Source: Clostridia bacterium (GTDB taxonomy: Bacteria; Bacillota; Clostridia; UMGS1840; HGM11507). Taken from it: 64,000 nt of DNA. Below are positions 57,819 through 64,000 of the stretch, piece by piece. Below the pieces are notes generated by a model that saw only the letters and a program-made list of their open reading frames with translations, was not told the DNA's origin and did not search any database. The position numbers and the translations under genes were made by a program. Positions within the stretch are counted from its first letter, which is position 1. Each line of letters opens with the position of its first letter. The stretch covers positions 1 to 64,000 of the forward strand of contig JAFQLQ010000002.1 in assembly GCA_017414505.1 (NCBI GenBank), given 5' to 3'.

Positions 57819-59621
57819 ATGCTTAAAAGTATCCAGCAAAAGTTAGTATTGATTTTTGTACTCATAATACTTGCTATTATGCTAGTTTTGGGTACTTTTT
57901 TGTTTAGCGCAATTACAAATTTCTACCATGATGATTTTAAAAGTCAGATGGAAAACACCTTTAATCAGGACGTTATAAAACAATTGGAAGAAGCTTCAAA
58001 ATCCGAAAATGCGGTAAACGATATAAATATGATTCTTGATGTTTATTCAGGCGTAATAGGAATAGACTCTTATCGTAATTATTATGTTCTTGACGGCAAA
58101 ACCGCAGAATATCTCACCGGAACAGATCCTTTATACGGAGAAACAATAACAAAAACTCCCAATATTTTAAGTGCACTTACCGGCAAAATGGGAAACGAAG
58201 TAAAATCATCAGGCGAATTTATGGAATATGCAGTTCCCCTGCCCCAAACCAATCCTCCCTCTTACATTGTATACATTCACGATACAAAAGTTGAAATGAA
58301 CGATTTCATTTTCAATCTTATAAAAATTCTTTTACAGGCTTTGGTTTTCGGGCTTATAACTGTTATGCTTATAGCTTATCTGTTATCAAAAACAATAACA
58401 ACTCCCATTCTGGAACTTACCTCAAAAGCAGAAAAACTTGCTAAAGGTAATTTTGAAAAATTTCCAACTGTAGAAGAAAATGACGAATTGGGTATACTTT
58501 CAAATACTTTCAAATATATGTCAGAAACACTTCAGTCTACATTGGGAGAAATAGAATTTGAAAAAAATAAGCTTGAAACTGTTATGAAATATATGAGTGA
58601 CGGTATAATAGCTTTTGACCACAACGGCAAAATTCTTGTTATCAATCCTGCTGCCAAGAATTTTCTTGGTATAAGAGACGAATCGTCCATACAGTTTGAT
58701 GAGTTCTTTGCGGAATATTTTGAAGATTTATATATGGGAGATTATATTTATCTTTACACAGACAAAAGAGAAGAAAGAATAAAAACTGTTAATGATATTG
58801 CGTTGAAATTCTACTTCAGCACTCTAAAGCTTGGAAACGATAATCACGGTGGTATAATGGTAGTTATTCAGGATATAACAAAGCAGGAAAACATTGAACG
58901 TTCAAGAAGAGAATTTGTAGCCAACGTTTCTCACGAATTGAAAACACCTATTACAACTGTAAAAAGCTATGTTGAAACTATGATTGAAACTCCCGATTTA
59001 GATAATTCAATGCGCAAGAGTTTCCTGTCTGTTGTAGACAAGGAAACCGACAGAATGACAAGACTTGTTCAGGACTTGCTTACTCTTTCAAGGCTTGACA
59101 GTAATATGATTAAAGAAAACAGAGAATATTTTGATGTTGCTGAGGCTATAAGTGATGTTGTAAACAGTTTGGCTTTTGAGGCTGAAAAGCATAATCACAA
59201 TATGACATTTAAAACACTTAATGAAATTCCGCCTATTTATATGGATAAAGATAAGCTTGGTCAGGTTCTTATCAATCTTGTTTCAAATGCTATAAAATAT
59301 ACTCCGGATGGCGGAGAAATAAAAATTACAGCACATTCAATAAATGATATTGTGACGATAAAAGTAAAAGATTCCGGTATCGGTATTCCAAAAAAAGATC
59401 TTGAACGTATATTTGAACGTTTTTACAGAGTTGATAAAGCTCGTTCAAGAAGCGAGGGCGGAACCGGACTTGGACTTGCAATAGCCAAAGAAATAATCAA
59501 TCATTTCGGCGGAGAAATTTTTATTGAAAGTGAGTTTGGAGAAGGCACAGAAGCAAGCATTGTGCTTCCTATTGACGGAAATATAAATAAAGAAGAAGAA
59601 AAAAACATATATAAATTTTAA
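57819..59621 (+). CDS. walK: Sensor histidine kinase, WalK/PhoR-like
   Basis: A 600-residue membrane kinase. Helices at about 10-33 and 168-190 flank an extracellular domain of about 135 residues. HAMP (about 190-245), PAS (about 250-355, MSDGIIAFDHNGKILVINPA), HisKA with His372 in NVSHELKTPI, and HATPase with LINLVSNAIKYTPDGG and GTGLGLAIAKEI follow. Partner of the preceding regulator, probably sensing cell-wall state. The walH, walI and walJ genes usual in bacilli are missing; a terminator follows directly. Confidence 0.9.
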   Translation: MLKSIQQKLVLIFVLIILAIMLVLGTFLFSAITNFYHDDFKSQMENTFNQDVIKQLEEASKSENAVNDINMILDVYSGVIGIDSYRNYYVLDGKTAEYLTGTDPLYGETITKTPNILSALTGKMGNEVKSSGEFMEYAVPLPQTNPPSYIVYIHDTKVEMNDFIFNLIKILLQALVFGLITVMLIAYLLSKTITTPILELTSKAEKLAKGNFEKFPTVEENDELGILSNTFKYMSETLQSTLGEIEFEKNKLETVMKYMSDGIIAFDHNGKILVINPAAKNFLGIRDESSIQFDEFFAEYFEDLYMGDYIYLYTDKREERIKTVNDIALKFYFSTLKLGNDNHGGIMVVIQDITKQENIERSRREFVANVSHELKTPITTVKSYVETMIETPDLDNSMRKSFLSVVDKETDRMTRLVQDLLTLSRLDSNMIKENREYFDVAEAISDVVNSLAFEAEKHNHNMTFKTLNEIPPIYMDKDKLGQVLINLVSNAIKYTPDGGEIKITAHSINDIVTIKVKDSGIGIPKKDLERIFERFYRVDKARSRSEGGTGLGLAIAKEIINHFGGEIFIESEFGEGTEASIVLPIDGNINKEEEKNIYKF

Positions 59622-59624
59622 TGA

Positions 59625-59662
59625 AAAATCCTCTGAATTGCATACACAAAACAGAGGATTTT
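59625..59662. terminator. Bidirectional terminator between walK and the spore protein gene
   Basis: AAAATCCTCTG (59625-59635) pairs perfectly with CAGAGGATTTT (59652-59662). T-rich sequence follows on the plus strand, and TTTTCATTAAA follows on the minus strand. Confidence 0.75.
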
Positions 59663-59664
59663 CT

Positions 59665-59832
59665 TTATTTTGCAACACTTTTTTCCGCAATTTCAATAGC
59701 TTTGGTTACCATATTTCCACAGTCACGGCTGGAAACATCTCCCCATCCGTTTTTTGCAACAACATCAAGAACACCAAGCTCTTTTGCAATTTCGTATTTC
59801 AAAGCTTCACTCATTTTGGATTTTCTGCTCAT
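59665..59832 (-). CDS. Alpha/beta-type small acid-soluble spore protein
   Basis: A 55-residue protein. KYEIAKELGV matches the SASP core that holds the GPR protease cut region, and GWGDVSSRDCGNMVTKAIEIAE matches the second conserved SASP block. SASPs coat spore DNA, protect it from UV and are degraded at germination. The ATG at 59830-59832 was chosen because AGAGGTGAT lies 4 bases upstream; a longer frame adds 12 residues with no SASP similarity. No clear forespore sigma-G promoter was identified. It is direct evidence that the organism is a spore-former. Confidence 0.85.
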   Translation of the reverse strand: MSRKSKMSEALKYEIAKELGVLDVVAKNGWGDVSSRDCGNMVTKAIEIAEKSVAK

Positions 59833-59907
59833 ATAAATCACCTCTAAAATTTTAACTAATTTAATCACTGTCAGAGATGTTTAATAAAAGCATATGCTGC
59901 ATTTATA

Positions 59908-60984
59908 TTATTGCTTTGATTCGGATTTTAATTCCTGAAAAATTTTGTAAAAATTAATCACAAAAACAGCCAGTATCGGAAATGAAATCATACCTAATAT
60001 TCCGATCGTTTTCAAGCCAACATACATACAAACCAGTGTTATAAGCGGATGTATTCCTAAATTCTGACTTACAATTTTGGGCTCAATCAACTGTCTTACT
60101 ACAAGGCAAATAACATACATAAGGATAAGTGCAATAGCCATTCTGAAATCGCCTGCAAGCAAGCTGAACAAAGACCATGGAATAAGAATTGTTCCTGTTC
60201 CGAACACAGGCAAAGCGTCAAGCGAAGCTATGCCCAGTGCTATAATAAAAATATGGTCAATTGTAATTATATTTAAAAACTTCATTATAGAAAAGCCCAG
60301 CAGCAATTCACAAAAAGTTATGCATAAAATAGTTGCCTGTGCTTTTATATATTTTAATATTGAGTTTTTAAACAGCTTCTTTACTTTATCAACAGTTAAC
60401 TGCACTTTTTCGTTTTTCTTATTAAATAAAAGCGTTAAGATTCTGTCTTTATCGGCAACCATAAAATAAGTTGCAAGTATAAAAACTATTGAGGCAACAA
60501 ATAATTGCGGTAATTTTTTGGCAATACCGGTCGCAATGCCTACTATGTTTTCCGAAAATGATAAAGCAACATTTTTAAGCATTTCAAAGATATTTATTTC
60601 AGTACGCAGCATCTTTGTCAAATAATCCGATATTATTGTTATTCCTGAAATTTTATCTGTATAATCCGAAGCGTTGTCCATAAATACCGAAATATATTCT
60701 ACACACAAATCATATATTTCTATCGCAATAAAATAAACTATACTTCCTATAATTAAAAACGTTAAAATAATCATAAGAAGGCTGATAATCTTTCTGTTAA
60801 TTTTTAATTTGTTTTCAATTAAATTAACCGCAGGACTTAAAAACGCCGCAAAAATCAATGCCAGAACAAATGGAACAACATAAGATGCAAATTTATAAAT
60901 AAGCAGATACGCAATACATCCAAAAGCCAAAACAAGCCCCGTTGTTACTAAGAATTTCTTTTGTTTTTCGTAGTCAAAGTTCAT
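59908..60984 (-). CDS. AI-2E family transporter
   Basis: A 358-residue membrane protein with about eight helices. VVPFVLALIFAAFLSPAVN near the N-terminus, SLDALPVFGTGTILIPW and RQLIEPKIVSQNLGIHPL near the C-terminus are the family hallmarks. Members are variously described as exporters or as sodium/proton antiporters; the substrate here is unknown. Its start overlaps the apgM stop by 4 bases, so translation is coupled. Confidence 0.92.
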   Translation of the reverse strand: MNFDYEKQKKFLVTTGLVLAFGCIAYLLIYKFASYVVPFVLALIFAAFLSPAVNLIENKLKINRKIISLLMIILTFLIIGSIVYFIAIEIYDLCVEYISVFMDNASDYTDKISGITIISDYLTKMLRTEINIFEMLKNVALSFSENIVGIATGIAKKLPQLFVASIVFILATYFMVADKDRILTLLFNKKNEKVQLTVDKVKKLFKNSILKYIKAQATILCITFCELLLGFSIMKFLNIITIDHIFIIALGIASLDALPVFGTGTILIPWSLFSLLAGDFRMAIALILMYVICLVVRQLIEPKIVSQNLGIHPLITLVCMYVGLKTIGILGMISFPILAVFVINFYKIFQELKSESKQ

Positions 60985-62192
60985 ATTTCACCGTTCATAA
61001 CCTTTCTTAAAAGAGTATGTCCCTCTTCAAGATAAAGATGTGTGGATTTTGCATAATTTTCTGTATAAACTGCATTTTCATCCTTTATTTCAGTATCGCT
61101 GCTTCTGTATACCAAAAACGGAATTGGTTCAGATGTGTGAGTTTTAAGCGAAACAGGAGTAGGATGATCCGGCAATACAAGAATTGTAAAATCTTCCCCG
61201 CAGGATTTAAGATGTTCATAAACAGGCCCAACAACTTTTTCATCAATAAGCTCTATTGATTTTATTTTATCTTCTAGGCTTCCCTGATGGCCGCTCTCAT
61301 CCGGAGCTTCCATATGTATATAGACATATTCACTGCCGTTTTTGAAAGCTTCAATTGCAGCCTTTGCTTTTCCGTCAAAATTGGTGTGAACAGTTCCTGT
61401 TGCATTTTCAACTTCCAGAACGTTCATATTTGTCAGTTTTGCAATTCCTTTTATCAGGTCAACCGCAGAAATAACCGAAGCATCAAGTCCGTAAACATTT
61501 TTAAACAAATCAAGACCGGGTTTCGTTCCTTCACCCCAGAACCATATTGAATTTGCAGGATTTTTCCCCTCTGAAATTCTTTTTTTATTTACAGGATGAT
61601 CTTTAAGAATATCATAGCTTTTTATCATTAATTCCTTAAGATAAGCATCTTCCGGAAGATATTCCCCTACTATTTTATCAGATATGTCATGAGGCGGAGT
61701 AAGTTTTCCTGCTTTTTTCATATCTTTTCTTACGAGAAGATGTCTGTAACTGGTACTGGTATAAAAATTATAAAATTCGCTTCCCAGCTTTTCGTTAACT
61801 GTTTTTATAATTTCATTTGCTTCCTGTGTTGAAATTTCTCCTGCGCTGTAGTCTACAAGAGTTTTGTTTTCGTAATCAGGCTCGTCAGACAGTGTTACAA
61901 GATTTGTTCTGTACGTAATGTCAGTTTCTGTGAGCTCTACACCAATGCTTGCTGCTTCCAGCGGAGAACGTCCGCTGTAATTTTCTTTGGGATTGAATCC
62001 CATTACACATAAATTTGCAACATCGCTGCCGGGCGCAAGACCTTCATACACTGTTCTCATCATTCCAACAGTACCGTATTTTGCAAGCTTATCAATGTTG
62101 GGTTTTAACGCTGCTTCCAGCGGAGTTTTATTGTTTATTGCTTCTATTGGTAAATCAGCCATACCATCGCCAAGTATTACTGCATATTTCAA
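60981..62192 (-). CDS. apgM: ApgM-type phosphoglycerate mutase; proposed homoserine kinase
   Basis: A 403-residue alkaline-phosphatase-superfamily enzyme. Metal and active-site motifs include the opening MKYAVILGDGMADLP, GSDVANLCVMGFNP, SGRSPLEAAS, HMEAPDESGHQG and LPDHPTPVSLKTHTSEP. The family is usually annotated as cofactor-independent phosphoglycerate mutase. A subgroup found beside threonine-pathway genes has been proposed to act as a homoserine kinase. The gene here diverges from homoserine dehydrogenase and aspartokinase, and no ThrB is visible, which favours the second role. Confidence 0.88.
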   Translation of the reverse strand: MKYAVILGDGMADLPIEAINNKTPLEAALKPNIDKLAKYGTVGMMRTVYEGLAPGSDVANLCVMGFNPKENYSGRSPLEAASIGVELTETDITYRTNLVTLSDEPDYENKTLVDYSAGEISTQEANEIIKTVNEKLGSEFYNFYTSTSYRHLLVRKDMKKAGKLTPPHDISDKIVGEYLPEDAYLKELMIKSYDILKDHPVNKKRISEGKNPANSIWFWGEGTKPGLDLFKNVYGLDASVISAVDLIKGIAKLTNMNVLEVENATGTVHTNFDGKAKAAIEAFKNGSEYVYIHMEAPDESGHQGSLEDKIKSIELIDEKVVGPVYEHLKSCGEDFTILVLPDHPTPVSLKTHTSEPIPFLVYRSSDTEIKDENAVYTENYAKSTHLYLEEGHTLLRKVMNGEI

Positions 62193-62230
62193 ATTGATCG
62201 CATCCTCTTTTTTTATTTTTTGTTGCTTTT

Positions 62231-62259
62231 ATTATAACAATTTTTTTCCAAGAGTTCAA
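62231..62259 (-). promoter_or_regulatory. sigma-A promoter of apgM
   Basis: On the minus strand TTGAAC (62254-62259), 17 bases and TATAAT (62231-62236), about 39 bases from the start codon. AGAGGATG serves as ribosome binding site. Confidence 0.7.
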
Positions 62260-62361
62260 TACTTTTATTAATATTTTTACAATAAATTAATAAATTGACG
62301 AAAATCAAAGAAAACAAAAGAAATTTAAAGCATACCATTTGTTTTAGAAAAAATTAAGAAC

Positions 62362-62390
62362 TTGAACAAAAATGTGTTATATGATACAAT
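62362..62390 (+). promoter_or_regulatory. sigma-A promoter of hom-lysC
   Basis: TTGAAC (62362-62367), 17 bases and TACAAT (62385-62390). The same -35 hexamer and spacing as the divergent apgM promoter suggest similar expression. The leader is about 36 bases, too short for a lysine riboswitch or T-box. Confidence 0.7.
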
Positions 62391-62432
62391 AATGTGATTA
62401 AATTACTCATTATACTTGAGAGGATGAAAAAA

Positions 62433-63644
62433 ATGGGAAAAGTTGCAGTTATGGGATATGGTGTTGTCGGATCAGGTGTTGTTGAAATTTTACACGACAA
62501 CAAAGATACAATAACAAAAACTCTCAATGAAGAAATAGATGTAAAATACATTCTTGATATCAGAGATTTCAGTAACGATCCGTATGCAGACCTTGTAACC
62601 AACGATTTTAATAAGATTTTAAATGATGATGAAATAGATGTTGTTGCAGAAGCTATGGGCGGGCTTAATCCTGCTTATAATTTTACAAAGCAATTGCTTT
62701 TAAGCGGTAAAAGTGTCGTTACATCAAATAAAGAGCTTGTTGCAACTCATGGAGCTGAGCTTTTAAAAATAGCTCAGGAAAAAAATGTTAACTATATGTT
62801 CGAAGCAAGTGTTGGAGGCGGTATTCCGATTATCCGTCCTTTAATGAATTGTATTGCGGGTAATGTTGTTACTGAAATTGACGGAATAGTTAACGGAACC
62901 ACCAATTACATCCTTTCTCAAATGTTCAAAAACGGAAAATCCTTTGACGATGCTCTTAAAGACGCACAGGAAAAAGGCTATGCCGAAAAAGATCCTACTG
63001 CCGATGTTGAAGGATATGATGCATGCAGAAAAATTGCAATTCTGGCTTCCCTTTCAAGTGGACAAACTGTAGATTACAATCAGATAAAAACAATAGGAAT
63101 TTCAAAAATTACTTCTGATGATGTAAAATATGCAGAAAAAATCAATTCAGTTATTAAACTTATTGCTACATTCAAAATAGAAAACAACAAATTATACTCA
63201 TCTGTTCAGCCTGCAATTGTAGGAAACGATTGTCCTATCGCCGTTATTGATGATGTTTACAATGGAATAATGGTTAAGGGTAATATGGTTCAGGACTTAA
63301 TGTTCTACGGCAGAGGTGCCGGAAAGCTTCCAACAGCAAGTGCTGTTGTTGCTGATATTATAGATTGCTTTAAACTTTCCGGAACAAACAACGGTTGCAT
63401 TTTCGAACCGCTTGAAGCAGATTTTATGAGACCGTATGAAGAAAACAAAGAAGCGTTTATGGTTATTTTAAGCGGAAATGTTGCTGAAATAAAAACAAAA
63501 ACTGAAAACTTATTTGTAAATCCCGAATATATTAGTATAAAGGATAATGAAATTGCTGTTATAACAAATGAACTTACCGTTTCGGAGCTTGAATCAAAAC
63601 TTTCCGATTTACCGGTTGTCAAAAAAATTAAAATATTAAGATAG
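62433..63644 (+). CDS. hom: Homoserine dehydrogenase
   Basis: A 403-residue cytoplasmic enzyme that reduces aspartate semialdehyde to homoserine with NAD(P)H, the branch point to threonine and methionine. MGKVAVMGYGVVGSGVVEIL is the nucleotide-binding loop. SNKELVATHG, EASVGGGIPII, GIVNGTTNYILSQM and DPTADVEGYDACRKIAILA are family signatures. A small C-terminal ACT-like region (about 325-403) suggests feedback control. The ATG at 62433 has GAGAGG 9 bases upstream; two earlier in-frame ATGs are less well placed. Aspartokinase follows after 15 bases. Confidence 0.96.
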   Translation: MGKVAVMGYGVVGSGVVEILHDNKDTITKTLNEEIDVKYILDIRDFSNDPYADLVTNDFNKILNDDEIDVVAEAMGGLNPAYNFTKQLLLSGKSVVTSNKELVATHGAELLKIAQEKNVNYMFEASVGGGIPIIRPLMNCIAGNVVTEIDGIVNGTTNYILSQMFKNGKSFDDALKDAQEKGYAEKDPTADVEGYDACRKIAILASLSSGQTVDYNQIKTIGISKITSDDVKYAEKINSVIKLIATFKIENNKLYSSVQPAIVGNDCPIAVIDDVYNGIMVKGNMVQDLMFYGRGAGKLPTASAVVADIIDCFKLSGTNNGCIFEPLEADFMRPYEENKEAFMVILSGNVAEIKTKTENLFVNPEYISIKDNEIAVITNELTVSELESKLSDLPVVKKIKILR

Positions 63645-63659
63645 AAAGGAGCAATAAAT

Positions 63660-64000
63660 ATGGGTGTTATTGTTCAAAAATTCGGAGGAAGCTCCGTTGC
63701 AGATGCAGATAAAATATTTAATGTTGCAGGAAGGATAATTGATGCTTATAAAAAAACCGATCAGGTTGTTGTAGTTGTTTCTGCTCAGGGAGATACAACT
63801 GATGATTTAATAGAAAAAGCAAAAGAAATCAATACAAATCCTTCAAAAAGAGAAATGGATGTATTACTATCCACCGGTGAGCAGATTACTATTTCCCTGC
63901 TTTCCATGGCTCTTGAAAAGCTTGGATATCCTGTTATTTCCTTAACCGGATGGCAGGTAGGAATTCAGACCGACAGCAACAATATGGCTGCAAGAATCAA
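63660..64000 (+). CDS. lysC: Aspartate kinase, cut by the window end
   Basis: The first 113 codons of an amino-acid kinase that phosphorylates aspartate, the first step of the lysine, threonine and methionine pathway. GVIVQKFGGSSVADADKI, VVVVSAQGDTTDDLI, LLSTGEQITISLLSMAL and LTGWQVGIQTD are aspartokinase motifs. The ATG at 63660 has AAAGGAG 8 bases upstream. The regulatory ACT domains lie beyond the window. It forms an operon with hom. Confidence 0.94.
   Translation, partial: MGVIVQKFGGSSVADADKIFNVAGRIIDAYKKTDQVVVVVSAQGDTTDDLIEKAKEINTNPSKREMDVLLSTGEQITISLLSMALEKLGYPVISLTGWQVGIQTDSNNMAARI

Noticed and set aside
59833-59907. sigma-G promoter for the spore protein gene
   Set aside because: A GCATA-like element is present on the minus strand, but no properly spaced CATNNTA box could be found.
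62391-62432. Lysine riboswitch or T-box before hom-lysC
   Set aside because: The leader from the predicted promoter is about 40 bases and has no stable structure.
1-64000. CRISPR arrays, transposases, phage genes, rRNA or tRNA genes
   Set aside because: No regularly spaced repeats, no transposase or integrase motifs and no RNA gene signatures were found.

Overview
The window looks like chromosome of a low-GC, Gram-positive, endospore-forming anaerobe of the class Clostridia. The signs are AT-rich DNA with strong AGGAGG-type ribosome binding sites and sigma-A promoters, an alpha/beta-type small acid-soluble spore protein (59.7 kb), a SpoVB/MurJ-like flippase, a B12-dependent class II ribonucleotide reductase, S-layer homology (SLH) anchors, and LplB/YtcP plus YesM/YesN type sugar-uptake genes. 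The sequence alone does not give a species. No rRNA, tRNA, CRISPR array, phage or insertion sequence was seen, and no gene-free stretch exceeds about 260 bases.

Region 1 (1-37.8 kb) is a large locus for using an acidic, acetylated polysaccharide. A secreted three-module LamG-like protein and a heparinase II/III-type lyase (27-6811) come first. Then come three unrelated housekeeping or sugar genes: cysK, the GH4 alpha-galactosidase melA, and ychF. A YesM-type sensor kinase (10.6-12.35 kb, minus strand) diverges from a run of co-directional genes from 12534 to 33975 with gaps of 4-52 bases. These are two ABC permeases, a lipoprotein solute-binding protein, an AraC-type response regulator, two beta-helix proteins, two SLH-type surface proteins, a GH105 unsaturated glycuronyl hydrolase, a PHP-domain protein and a serine esterase. 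A further secreted protein ending in an SGNH/rhamnogalacturonan acetylesterase-like domain (34099) has its own leader. The implied order of work is binding and cleavage at the cell surface, deacetylation, oligosaccharide import through a transporter that must borrow an ATPase encoded elsewhere, and intracellular hydrolysis of the unsaturated end. Rhamnogalacturonan-type pectin is the best guess for the substrate, but it is not proven.

Region 2 (37.9-51.4 kb) holds a PhnP-like metallo-hydrolase, a TauE/SafE exporter, nrdJ, dut and a lipoprotein cyclophilin. Next is queT behind a clear class I preQ1 riboswitch and attenuator. A four-gene Gld-type ABC transporter operon follows, with a perfect 26-base palindrome over its -10 box, then lepA and a MATE exporter.

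Region 3 (51.4-64 kb) has mazG and a polysaccharide flippase on the minus strand. mreB, mnmG and a WalR/WalK-like two-component pair are on the plus strand. A spore protein gene, an AI-2E family membrane protein and an ApgM-type phosphoglycerate mutase/proposed homoserine kinase follow on the minus strand. The last is divergent from homoserine dehydrogenase and aspartokinase, which is cut by the window end. The most unusual DNA structure is an 83-base perfect inverted repeat (51369-51451 and 52621-52703). It copies an internal piece of the flippase gene just behind the MATE gene and flanks mazG and the flippase 3' end.
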